A DNA stretch of 64,000 bases, taken from NCBI GenBank assembly GCA_958298945.1, contig OY282605.1, positions 37,426,811 to 37,490,810 on the forward strand, read 5' to 3'. Shown here piece by piece: positions 33,731-44,574 of the stretch. The DNA is from Atherix ibis. Its lineage: Eukaryota > Arthropoda > Insecta > Diptera > Athericidae. Every line of letters begins with the position of its first letter. Position 1 is the first letter of the stretch. Below the pieces are notes generated by a model that had not been told where the DNA came from, did not search any database, and saw nothing but the letters and a program-made list of their open reading frames with translations. A program made the position numbers and the translations under genes.

Positions 33731-35821
33731 TATGCTTTACTACCATATACACAGTCTTACAGTCCCCAAGCATTTTTGAATAATTGGAAGTGTCCTGCAT
33801 TCTGACTGATAACAAACTAACTGAAGAGGAGACATAACCGTGCCTGCGCAACTGCGGTCATACTAGCTGGACATTAATAAACGTACAACGGCGGACGCAA
33901 CGATGCGAATCGCGCGGATAAATACAATTATTCAACATGCGTTCCGCTTAGAATTAATTAGACGTGCGGTGCCGTTTCTGCGTTCACAACGCACGTCTAG
34001 CACAATGCTTCCGTCAAGAACGTGATCACGTTTTTGGAAGTTTCTTAACATTAGTTTTATTGATTTATTTTCGGTAAGATTTATTTGGTTCGCTTCTCAA
34101 ATTTAATTGATATTTTTTTATTTAAAAAAAAATTATATATACACATAATACACGACAGACATAATATCAAATTTATAAACAAAAACTGCATAACCAACCG
34201 AATATGCCAAATGACGCAGCGCTACTTTAATCATAAGCGTCACCCTTGACGTATCATAGTGACGCTGTTTTCGACGTAATGTTAATTACGTACGGCATTT
34301 TTGACGTTTGTATGGTTGCGTTAGTTTTGCTCTGTACATATACCGCCGACTGAACGACGTTTTCGACGCATAGTACGGTCTATTTTGTTGGGTTCTTTGT
34401 AACGTACACTTTGGTGAGCTTGAAAGAATTCTCATTAAGACTACGAATACTGAGGACACCACCGGCTATTCAATAAACAGTGTTTGGTGTTGTTTTCTAG
34501 CGTATTTGTTCACTCATTCAGACTGTGTGCTGCTTTTGTACTGAGTGTCGTATGTTGACGGACGAGAACGGAATTGAACGGCAGTCTGTACGTTCACCGC
34601 CACCACCACCGCCAGTCGTTTTGCATATTTCCGAGTAATAAGAACCAACCACTTCTCATACCAGGGAAATTTTTCATTCGCTGAATTGAACGCACAAAGC
34701 AAAGCGGAACCGTACCGTCGATTGCCGTGGCACATTCTGCAAGAGGAGAAAAGCGGCAAAGTCGACTGGCTTAATCGCTAATATTTTAACCCTTTCAGTT
34801 GCATATTAATCGAGCATTTAGTCGGTGTTGAATCGCGGAATTTCCTGTTCAATAGACATAAACATCAACGGAAAAATAAACATATGAAAAATTGTATAAA
34901 TATCATCATTATTTTTTCTTTTTTGATTTTAATTTAATAATAAAAATATTAAGTATTCAGCAAATTTAATGAAATATTAATTTTGGTGGTGGGTTTTTTT
35001 TTTTTTTTTTAAACAAAACGAATGTTTTTTGTGCACAGACAAACAATTCTAATAATAAAACGTAAAAGTGCAAATTTAATATTATTAACAAAAAATCCAC
35101 ATTACCTTATTCTAATATAATAATTAATAATAAAATAAAATTTTATAAAAAAAAAAACTGTGGAAAATAATATTAGTTGAATTGGAATAAATTAAAAAAA
35201 ATTTTTAAATCTTATAAAATTTATATTTGAACAACGATGCTACTATAAATGAAATGTGTGAAAAAAGAGTTGCAAATTTTTTATAATTAAAAATTTTTAC
35301 CTACTTTTTTTTTGCTCAATTTTGTAGAAAGCATATATTTTAAGGTTTTTTATTTTTATCTTTAGTATTCTGATTTATTTGAAATTATTTTCAATTTCTC
35401 CTATTTTATCAAAGGAAAGGCAATAATATTGTTTTATTAATAAATATTTTTATTATCGGTTTTTATTTTTTATATAAATTCTTTCTATACAAAATTATGT
35501 AATTATTTTTTTGGCAACATATTAAATTCTCTTTTAATTGGCTTATATTTTTGTATCTATCTATACTCCTATATAACTTGTTTTTTTTTTAATATTTGGG
35601 CTTTTAATAAAATCTATTCAATAATGTTGTGCAAAAAATAAATTAATCAATTTTTCATATAAATATCGGTTTTGAAAATGTTTTCTTTTTTTTAAAAAAA
35701 ATTATAGTGTATATTAAATAATTGGAAATAAAAATAAACATAATAGAGTAAAAGTCGAATAGAGGAAAATTAACAGCAAATAGAAAAATTTGAAGCATAG
35801 AGCAAAGTGGTGAAAATCAAA
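33731..35821 (+). promoter_or_regulatory. Possible promoter and 5' untranslated region of the next gene
   Basis: 33830-34780 is distinctly richer in GC and CpG than the rest of the window, with several GACG words and a CCACCACCACCGCC tract near 34600. It has an initiator-like TCATTC at 34514-34519. TTTTAACCCTTTCAG (ending 34799) would make a good splice acceptor, so an untranslated exon may start at 34800. 34860-35820 is AT-rich. The stretch leads directly to the signal-peptide exon. A short inverted repeat, TAGACGTGCG/CGCACGTCTA, lies at 33959-33999. This assignment is inference. Confidence 0.35.
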
Positions 35822-35885
35822 ATGAAAATGTTTATAAACATTTGTGGAATATTTCTACTGTTCTGTGTGGCAACAAATATTGCAG
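35822..35885 (+). CDS. Signal-peptide first coding exon of a secreted or membrane protein
   Basis: ATG in a good insect start context (ATCAAAATG) opens MKMFINICGIFLLFCVATN, a short basic start followed by a hydrophobic core, typical of a signal peptide. After 21 codons and one extra base the frame meets G|GTAAAT, a splice donor at 35886. The exon therefore ends in phase 1. The Ig-domain gene at 8298 begins in phase 1 and lacks such an exon, but it lies 27 kb upstream on the same strand, so this exon cannot belong to it by normal splicing. It most likely starts a neighbouring gene, perhaps a tandem Ig paralogue, whose further exons were not found in the remaining 28 kb. Confidence 0.65.
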
Positions 35886-37729
35886 GTAAATTTGACCAAA
35901 AAAAAATGTATTTACTTTTATTAGTGTTTAATTAAATATTTTTCTAATATATAGCATTTTTAAGATAAAATAATAATTTTTATGGTATTAATTTAAGTAA
36001 ATGGATTTATAATTTTTTTTTCTTTTGGAAACATTCTAGATTTATTATAAATGGAAAAAAGTTTTGTATCTGTTTTGTTTCCAAATGTATAAAATAAAAT
36101 CTTTTCTCGTCATATTCCACAAAAAGTATTTGCCAAAAAATAGAATTCAATTTAATTTTGCTCTCAGAATTTTTTAGGTGTATGTAGGTATGGATTTGTA
36201 CTAGTATATTACCATGAAGAATTTAGATCAATATCTTAAAGTTATTTTGTTTTATTGTACAATAAAATTTGATGTACATATTTATGTATTTTCATGATTT
36301 GGACCATTGCCACAATCTGTTCTATATTTTACATTTTCTCTGCTATATATGAAATGCTAAAATTAAATATAATTACAAATATCACCCCGTCAATATAAGG
36401 GTTATACTATTAATTTTCTAAAGATACACATTTATATATTCAACTGAGAATATTTGATTTTTCTACAATTGCCGCATACTAGAATATATTCTTTATTGTA
36501 GATTTATTTTTTCAAGTACTTTAGTTACTATTACGAAGAGGCTCCATGGAGACGAATCACACATGTGGAACTATCTTTAAAAATAAATACCCTGTGACCA
36601 TAGGTACGAGTATGTATTAATAAAAAGAATAAGACGATTCCGAGAAGGCCTTGATTCTTTGTCCAATATTATAAAATAATATGTTGAAAATACAAAAAGA
36701 ACAGTAGACAGTCAATACGAACTTACAATTTTTCCATTATTATAACACATTCAAAAGTAATCTTTGAAGTAATAGAAAATTTTCTTCTCTTGACCATTCC
36801 CTATTTCTGTTGTTTTGATATGATTTTAGTAAAGAGAATTTCGTTCTATGCTATGCTAGATAATATCTAAAAATACATTTGTAAATTAATAACAAGTTTT
36901 CCTCGATTCAGATTGTGCCGTCACATCTTGACCAAGTCTACATGCGTGTATGTGTGGGGTGGCGTCTGGTTTTCCCCTAAAAGTATTTATCGCCGAATTT
37001 TCCCACTTTCCGCCTCATCTTTCCTTTGCAAAAACATTGGAGCATTAGGCAATAATTGAAAATATATGCTATTCGATGGAGGAGAGTTTATTTATATTAT
37101 TTTGGCAATTTCTATTTATAAATAGATAACATTCGGTAGTATTTTAGCAAGGAATTGTGTCATATTCAATTTTGAATATGAAAACTGTCCGGAAAACGGA
37201 GATTCTCTTTGAGATTGTTCTAATTAATTATGAAATTCATGTAAAGTTTATGGCAAATAGCTTTTGCTACTAGATTTTCTTATTGAAATTGTTCCAAAAA
37301 TTATTAAATTCCTAACGAAAATTAATAGTGTTATACATTTTAAAATAATCATTTTTTTTAACCATGTTTAATATTAATAAGTATGGAATTTCCTGTAAAT
37401 TAATTTCAGTCAATTTAATAGAAAAAAAATATCCGACCCCCCCAACCTATAGGGTTTTTTTCTTATATTTTTATTTAGAGCAATATGAGTCATTGTTACT
37501 TTTTTTATATGCAAGATAAATATGATATGTTAAATAGGTGCATAGCAATATCATAAATTGTTATCCATTTTATATTTCTGAAAGTACAATACTTTCTTAT
37601 AATAATTTTTGAAAATATATGTAATTAAATATAAAATTTTATATTTTTAAAAGCTTGCCATTTGATATTATGAATCATTTTATTACCAAAGAATTTGTTA
37701 GGAATTTTTTTTGCCCATTAGATGCTGAA
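35886..37729 (+). other. Presumed intron sequence
   Basis: AT-rich with no recognised exon or element. It would be the start of a long first intron if the exon before it is real. Confidence 0.4.
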
Positions 37730-37897
37730 ACAAGAGTCTTTAAATGAGATTTTTTTAAACATATTCTTCGACGATAAAGACTCATTTCTCGTTCGATGGG
37801 TACGTAAATCAGCAAAATTGATGGTAGACGAAACTCTAATCACCCACATATGACTATGGAAAAGCCATTGTATTTGCAAAAAATGACTGTCTATAGT

Positions 37898-37909
37898 AGA
37901 TTTCTGTCT
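37898..37909. repeat. Target-site duplication of the R1 LINE
   Basis: AGATTTCTGTCT here is repeated exactly at 39181-39192 on the far side of the LINE. Confidence 0.85.
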
Positions 37910-39180
37910 TCTTTTTTTTTAAGTATAGATTAATGAGGTACAGGGGGAAACCTTCAAAAGGTACTCGCCTGGAAGACCTTCTACTTGCCAGACGAGTTAT
38001 GCGGGATTTTTACCTCGCTAAAACCTACCTGTACCTCTACCCTTGCTCCCGGAACGATGGTTTCCTGGCGGCACTCTTTGTAAACACTACTTCGCCGGGG
38101 CGTTCTTATTTGATATTACTGCTGTCCCGATATTATGACGCCTCGCGGCCTATTCTTCGTACGTGGCGCGAAGTTCCTTGATTAAAGATTCCGCGTACTC
38201 TGCAACTCTGTTCCAAGCCGATTGGCTCTTCAGCATGCACTCCACTATGTTTTCTGGACTGATGGAACGGTCCAGATTTTTCTCTAGATCTGCCCGTGTC
38301 CCCTCGTGGAAGGGGCATTGGAAGAACACGTGTTCTGCATCTTCGATCACGTTGCGGCAATGATGACAGTTTGGGGAGTCAGTTCTCTTGAATTTGTGCA
38401 AGTATGCCCGAAAGCATCCATGCCCAGTCAAGAGTTGGGTGATGTAATACCCGACTTTCCCATGCACGCGAGTGACCCATTTGGTGACATCTGGGATCAG
38501 CCGATGAGTCCACCGACCCTTCGTCGAGCTGTCCCATCTCTCTTGCCAGAGGCGAAGACTCTCGGGTCTCTCCTCTTCACAGAGGGCCTTTCGCCGCTTT
38601 TCCTTCTTCCTACAATGTTGGCATTCACGCTCTCCTGGCAAGATGTCGATGGGTGGGCATGATGCCACGATGTTGACCGCATCGTGTGATACCGTTCGGT
38701 ATGCTGACGCTACTCTGATCTCTGAGAGCCGCTGGACTGATGACATTGTCTTGCGGTATGTTGTTAACTCTAGCGATTTCGCCCACACTGGTGCTCCGTA
38801 TAGCAGGACGGAGGTAACTACTGTTGCCTGTAGTCGCCTTCGGATTTGCCTGGGCCTCCGATATTGGGCATTATCCGCAAAAGCGCGCCCTGCACTGCTG
38901 ATGCCTTTCTGCTGACGCTGGAGATGTGCTCCTTGTAGTTGAGTCTGGCATCCAAGACCACTCCTAGATACCGGATGTAGGGTAGCGACTTGAAGTCGTG
39001 GTCGCCTACTCTTATGGTGATGGTCTCCATTTTTTTCCGGCTACTCACAAGGAGTTCCTCGGTTTTATTTTCCGCCAAAGACAGGTCTGCCGATGTCATC
39101 TACTGTCTTATCCTCCGGATGGTGGCGGAGAATGCGGCTTCCAGTTCCTCCAGGTGTTTGGCTACAAGAACAACCAGAGA
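37910..39180 (-). mobile_element. R1-clade LINE, 5'-truncated insertion
   Basis: It is bounded by the 12-bp duplication AGATTTCTGTCT. On the minus strand the 3' end is an A run (TTTTTTTTT at 37912-37920 in plus orientation), and the 5' end at 39180 is truncated inside reverse transcriptase. Higher GC than the flanks shows it is a later arrival than the DD41D relic it split. Confidence 0.9.
38150..39180 (-). pseudogene. R1-type reverse transcriptase C-terminal part
   Basis: This gene normally copies the LINE RNA into DNA at the target. Only the end remains. A frame starting near 39099 has LSLAENKTEELLVSSRKK, VGDHDFKSLPYIRYLGVVLD and ARLNYKEHISSVSRKASAVQ. After a frameshift near 38825 a 212-codon frame runs to 38150: SVLLYGAPVWAKSLELT (split), RVASAYRTVSHDAVNIVASC, RLWQERWDSSTKGRWTHRLI, and the zinc-knuckle-like CHHCRNVIEDAEHVFFQC (C-x2-C-x8-H-x4-C). 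The catalytic palm with YADD is absent through 5' truncation. The long open frame shows limited decay. Confidence 0.88.
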
Positions 39181-39592
39181 AGATTTCTGTCTGGATTTTT
39201 CATTGTGTAGTGTAAATTGGTCTCTATTAGGGAGAGACAGTTACCCCCAATCCTGAGCATTATGACCTAGTTATTATTAATTTTTTTAGGTCCAAATTAA
39301 AATATTTCGGTTTTGAATATATGTGTTTTTAACAAAACTAGCCACAAGCCACATTACATGACAAATTTTAGTTTTATTGAGCGAAAAATTCCCAGGATGC
39401 ATAATTTCGAATTTTGGTGATGTCAATTGGCTTCCGAGATTGTAAAATCTGAAACTGTTGGACTTTTTCTTTAACTTTTAGTGCATTAAAAAATCGACTA
39501 TTGTTTAGTAACGGTTTTAGAAAATATGAAATTTTTTTTTCTATTTATCTTTACTTTCAAAAGCATAAATTGGATAATCCATTATTATGAAA

Positions 39593-39637
39593 ATGTTCAA
39601 AGTTCTAAAGTGAGAACATTTTTAGAACTTTGAACAT
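39593..39637. repeat. Perfect palindrome, 17-bp arms, 11-bp loop
   Basis: 39593-39609 is the exact reverse complement of 39621-39637 (ATGTTCAAAGTTCTAAA as left arm). Confidence 0.85.
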
Positions 39638-39639
39638 CT

Positions 39640-40090
39640 TCTTTCTTACAAGAGGACTTTTATGCGAAGGGAACATTATAGATACTATTACGAGTAAAGG
39701 TATTGAATCGGAAGGCTTGGTTGATCCACAAAGTTCAATTCTGTAAGTCCAAATGGGTTTTATAACTGTACTACTGTAACTCATTATTTTGTGGAATAAT
39801 ATTTCCATTAATATGCATGGAAAGAGATGGTTTTTGGTAAATAGTAAAAGTAACATGAACACTTTTTTGTTCATTAACTTTTATTCTTCACTTTCTGAAC
39901 CAGTTTTGAATGGAACTAACATGGTTTTGTTAATGATAGGAGGGAGTATTTGAGTTTTCGTGATGTGACAGGATGGCATGTTGCGTTGTCATTAGAAAAA
40001 ATAACGATGCTACAAATACTATTAGAGTAAAGGGCCAAGAATGCTATCATGAGCGATACCAGCAGGGATAAGGAATATTTTGGTTAGGAA
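39640..40090 (-). mobile_element. Jockey-like LINE reverse transcriptase fragment
   Basis: On the minus strand 40030-40085 reads IPAGIAHDSILGPLL, a decayed AGIPQGSILGPLL block. To its left, a phrase TAAATAGTAAAAGTAACATG (39839-39858) recurs near 58516 beside another minus-strand RT block, and near 45543, which suggests one family at all three sites. Confidence 0.6.
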
Positions 40091-42350
40091 TTATATTATT
40101 ACACTCAAAAATGGGGTCTAAGCGTCAAATATATGTTCGTAAATAAATATAAAATTATGGATTTTATATGTAAATATTCCCATTTGTCGCCTTATAACAT
40201 CGGTTCTACTTTCCAGGCTTATATGGCACAATACCTCTAAATAAGGAAATCACTATAAACATTTTTATTATTATTTGAATAGTGTAAACATTTAAATAGA
40301 AAGAAATTAATTCCGACAAATTTTATTCAGTATCAAAAATCGAACATTATTTTACAATATTTATTACTTAATTGTTATTTTATTTTATTGATTTTATTCC
40401 AAAAATGGTTTTGTCTAAAGTGCTAAGATTACTATTTATGGTAGCAGCTTATCGATTTCTTACACAATGTTTCTTTATGATATCTAATCACGACAAACTA
40501 TCAACAGTAAATATTGTCTATTCCAGTCATTTATGAATGGTTGGCAATTATTAAAGGAATTTTTATCGTAACTACAAGTATCTATTTATATAGATAGATA
40601 CATATGATCTTGTAAAATCAATTTCGATTATAAACAGAATTAACTTCCGGATGGAATCAATACTTTTCGAATTTGTTCAAATGTGGAAGCGTGCATCGCA
40701 TTCAAATCGATTTTTTATTGATTTGGAAATCTTTTTCCCACTTTTCCATTTCACACTTTCGAATTTTGTATAGGCTTTTTAATTGACTACTATTCTTATA
40801 TCTACTTAAAGATAAATAATTTTCATTTAACTACAATACAACTTCAATGACTTTGTAACAAAGTTTATTCCTGAATCATTTTATGTGTGTTACTAAAGAG
40901 CATTTTCTACATGATTCGTTAACTTATAGGCTGACATTTTCAATAGCTGATCAGCTTAGATTCACTGTCACGTTCACAATATCCGATTACCGATAGAAAT
41001 CTTGTTCTTATTAAAAAATTATGCAAATAACTTATGTTTTTTCAAGATGGACTTTGTTTGAAATTTTAAGTGATTGGCTAATAAAATCAGTACCTTGTCA
41101 AGTATAAATTATCAATGCTCGTATAGTATTTTTCTTTTTTCAAAAGAGCTTAAAGTTTTAATATTTCAATTGAATGGAAAGAAAATTCCATCCATAAATA
41201 CATAAGAAATTTCAAGTGAAAATGTCTGTCTTCAAAAATATTTCCAATAAAATTGAAATTAAACAAAATCGAAGCCATAATGAAAATTAAATCATATTTA
41301 TTTCCATTTTCAAATAGATAAAAACTTATTCACGTAAATATACTTAATATACTCTTCTTACTTAAGTGTAATACTAAAAGTCTAGACTAAGTAAAATATT
41401 TTGGAATGATTATTTTTGAGCATATGTCAACAGACATGGATCGATTGTGCCATGACATTTTTGTTAAATTTTTTTCTCCTTAAGTATCTTTGAATATATA
41501 TGTAAGTGGTTAGGTACATAACTCAGCAGTTATTTATATCCGCATTTAAGTCTCTTATAAGCTTTTTAAAGACGTTCTATTCCATTGAAATGCGATATGA
41601 GTTTTAAAAAATTATTTTCATCGAAAATGTCAGCCTATACAAGTACTAAAGTATATTTATAGCAGGTTTTTTTAAATAAAATATATAAAAAATAATAATA
41701 TCTCTACCTAATGCCTACTATATATCATCATCAACCATATCCATACGTATTTTTCTATTATACTAGAGCAGTTTTTATTATGCTACTACTCGCATGTAAC
41801 ATAAATATTTTCATAAGAGCAGATGTCGAATATTTCAATGCGAAAACTGTTTTAATTTTTCATTTAATCAAAATTCAAATTGAATATTTTGTGAGTAAAC
41901 ATTACAAAAAATACACAAATATCTACTCTTACTTCTATCAAACTCATTGAGATAGACATGAGTAGTGATAGAATACATTTTTTTTTTTCGTTCAAAATTT
42001 TCATTTCTGTTTTAATTACAATGTATTTTTTTTTGTCATTTTATGCACACATTACAGCATAAATAATTTATTATTTGAAAAATGGCAAAAAATTTTAATG
42101 ACATAAAATTAAATTGAAAATTGAATAGACATTTTTTGTTTTACATAAATTAAAATTGTAAAATTTGTCAAAATATTCCAAATTGATTTAATTCAATTTT
42201 ATTTAACATAAAAAAATATGACAATTTATAATTTGTCATATGAAATTTTACAAAATTCATCTTTTCAGTCTTTGTCTGTGCATTTGCAATGATATTTTTT
42301 TCATCAAATCTATTTTATTAGCTAGGAATTATTTATATATAAGGTTTTAT
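40091..42350. other. AT-rich spacer
   Basis: No gene recognised. The 79-codon frame at 41711-41950 has a hydrophobic stretch but ends in AT-driven codons, and I see no donor or acceptor that would make it an exon. Confidence 0.45.
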
Positions 42351-42498
42351 ATATGGAAAAAGTAATCCATTATTTTGCCAATAGATGGCTTTAGGAGTCT
42401 GTATCTCCCGTTTAAAAAGTGCAATCAGGTTGCACTAGATGGTTTTAGAAAGATAAGATTTTGTACTAAAAAAGCTTTTCATACAGTTTTGTGATTAC

Positions 42499-43578
42499 TT
42501 GACTAAGTATTTTTTTGAGCACGCGTCAAAGTTGGACACCAACAAAGAGAAAATACGCCATATTTTACAGTTTTTCTTCGATAAAGGCGAAAACGCAAGC
42601 CAGGCAGCTGAAAATGTGAATAGTGTTTATGGTCCTGATACTGTAACAGCCAATCATGCGCAATTTCGGTTTCGTCGATTCCGTTCCGGTAATTTTGATG
42701 TCAAAGATGCACCACGCTCTGGAAGGCCAATTGTCGAAAATGTCGATAAAATAATGGAAATCGTCGAGTCCGACCGTCACGTAAGCACTGTTTCGATTGC
42801 CCAAGAGCTAAACATTGCAAAAAAAACCCTTTGGAACCACTTAAATAAGGCTGGATACAAAAAGAAGCTCGATGTATGGGTGCCACACGAGTTATCGCAA
42901 AAAAAACCTCCTGGACCGAAATTCCATCTGCGAATCGCTGCTGAATCGCAACAAAACGATCCATTTCTGAAGCGGATGGTTACTGGTGATGAAAAGTAGG
43001 TCACTTACGATAACGGTCGTGGTCAAATTGCGGTCACCCGGTGCAAACGGTGGTCAAGCCAGGATTGACAGCCAGGAAGGTTTTGCTGTGTGTTTGGTGG
43101 GACTGGCAGGGAATCATCTACTATGAGCTGCTCCCCTACGGCCAAACTCTTAATTCGGACCTATACTGTCAACAATTGGACCGTCTGAAAGAAGCAATCG
43201 CCCAGAAGCGGCCAGCTTTGGCCAATAGGAGAGGAATTGTGTTCCATCAGAACATCGCCAGGCCGCATACATTGATAGTGACTCGCCAGAAGTTCCGGGA
43301 CCTTTTCTTATGCATCCACATTATAGTCCGGACCTGGCACCAAGTCATTACACTCTCTTCCTGTCTATGACGAATGATTTTGCAGGTGAAAAATTCGCCT
43401 CAAGAGAAGATTGTGAAAATCGACTGTCCCAGTTTTTTGCCAATAGGGAAATTTCATTTTGCAGGTAATTTCATAATGCCTCTTTCATAGAAACGACAGT
43501 TTCTATGAAAGAGGCATTATGAAATTACCTGCAAAATGAAAACAAGTTATCGAACAAAACGGTGCATATTTGACCTAA
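42499..43578 (+). pseudogene. Mariner transposase with two catalytic Asp lost
   Basis: The first 166 codons are open: KEKIRHILQFFFDKGENASQ, FRRFRSGNFDVKDAPRSGRP, VSTVSIAQELNIAKKTLWNH and MVTGDEK, where the Trp after GDEK is a TAG stop (42997-42999). After frameshifts come KVLLCVWWDWQGIIYYELLP, and FHQNIARPHT with Asn at the second catalytic Asp. SPDLAPSHYTLF has His at the third. The tail encodes EQNGAYLT and stops at 43576-43578. The segment before it is disrupted by a perfect palindrome. Confidence 0.88.
43452..43541. repeat. Perfect palindrome, 43-bp arms, 4-bp loop, in mariner coding sequence
   Basis: 43452-43494 is the exact reverse complement of 43499-43541, with loop GACA. The right arm encodes FYERGIMKLPAK in the transposase frame, as in relatives. 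The left arm has no counterpart in the family, so it is an inverted copy of the right. Confidence 0.93.
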
Positions 43579-43739
43579 ATCATATTATTCTATCTATGCT
43601 AAATAAAACCTTCAATTTAATGCAAAAATAATGGATTTCTTTTTACTACAATGTATGTTATATTAACATTTGGAATAACTTAATTTTTTTTCTATTTAAT
43701 TCCTTTTATTAAATGCAATAAGTTTATTAAATATTGTTT

Positions 43740-44574
43740 AAAGAGAGTCCCAAACTTCATGCAAGAAATAATTTTGACATGAAGTAATTGAATTGTTTGT
43801 CGGGCTGTACGGCATGTAGCACCGTCTTGTTAAAACCACTTGTCGTCTATATCCATATCTTGCAACAGAGGGTAAAAAAACTAGATTATCATAAAGGCGA
43901 TAGAAAGCACCTTTAACTATTATTGCCTGACCAGTTATATTTTCGAAGAACACGTTGTGGATGCAATTTTATTTTAACAATTACTTGTGGATTTTCTGAA
44001 CCCCAAATGTGACAATTCTGTCGATTAACCAAGCCGTGAATTATTGTTGAAGATAATTTTATTTAAAAAATCAGCATCCACCTGTTCTTGGTTCACAATT
44101 CATTTAATGAACTCCATTAGCTGTAAGGCTTCAGTTCTTGAGTCTATTGAACTTTGTAAGCACAAAAATTCAAATATTTCATACGAACACGTTGTAGAGA
44201 GCTTCTCGAAATATTCTGGACTCTCAGCTACACTCTCACGAACTGCTTTGATGTTTTATATTGAACGACTTATTGAAGGATGGCCATAGTTTTAATTAAG
44301 ACCACATAATCTTTTAAATTAATCTCTTCACAGTTGATGCAGTTAAATTACTATTCCGATCATATTTTGTAGAAAATTGTAGCTGTCAGACCGTCATTAT
44401 TTTTAAAATATTGATCAACAATAAAAATGCATCGTTCTTTCGTGTATCGCTCCATTTTTAATAACCGGGAACTGTCAGCTGTCATGCTGTCTTTTCTTTT
44501 CATTGGCAACACTTAACCGCACAAATGGCACAAAATTCAAATCTTGCGTATTTTATGGGATACGCTATACTTTT
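43740..44574 (-). mobile_element. DD41D element, internally deleted
   Basis: The right end, read inward, is AGCGTATCCCATAAAATACG and the left end AGAGAGTCCCAAACTTCATG, decayed partners of the AGGGTGTCCC type. On the minus strand the 5' leader (TGACAGCTGACAGTTCCCGG) and start region, the EFIK..ELKPY linker and GLVNRQNCHIWGSENPQVIV are readable. Then comes IWTTSGFNKTVLHAVQPDKQ, which corresponds to DKWFQQDGATCHTARP. The third-Asp block is missing. Length is 0.83 kb. Confidence 0.78.

Larger units (their letters stand above)
37730..39490 (+). mobile_element. DD41D mariner-like relic, split by an R1 LINE
   Basis: Left part 37730-37909: plus-strand NIFFDDKDSF, then FDGYVNQQN and AIVFAKNDC correspond to IIFSDEAHF, LNGYVNKQN and LHLQKVTVW. 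Right part 39181-39490: a weak VNSERY-like block, then VNWLPRL and LKLLDFFF (39420-39470), corresponding to VNWPPRSCDLTPLDFFLW. The LINE at 37910-39180 separates them with a duplicated 12-bp target. Confidence 0.65.
42351..43654 (+). mobile_element. DD34D mariner, SETMAR-like type, full length but dead
   Basis: Inverted ends: GGAAAAAGTAATCCATTATT (42355) against AATAATGGATTTCTTTTTAC (about 43627-43646). At 1.30 kb it is full length even though it contains an inserted palindrome arm near its 3' end. Confidence 0.82.

Noticed and set aside
8298..35885. Joining the signal-peptide exon at 35822 to the Ig exons at 8298 as one gene
   Set aside because: Phases match, but the signal exon is downstream on the same strand, so ordinary splicing cannot place it first.
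38306..38662. 118-codon plus-strand frame
   Set aside because: Antisense to the LINE zinc-knuckle region on the minus strand.
41711..41950. 79-codon frame as a second signal-peptide or membrane exon
   Set aside because: The hydrophobic stretch is not at the N-terminus in a convincing way, and no donor or matching acceptor was found.
42565..43004. Three minus-strand frames over the mariner at 42.5-43.0 kb
   Set aside because: They are antisense shadows of the transposase, which has the recognisable motifs on the plus strand.
43452..43541. Palindrome as a transcription terminator or CRISPR-like unit
   Set aside because: The genome is eukaryotic, the hairpin has no T-tract, it is unique, and its arm is explained as a copy of coding sequence.
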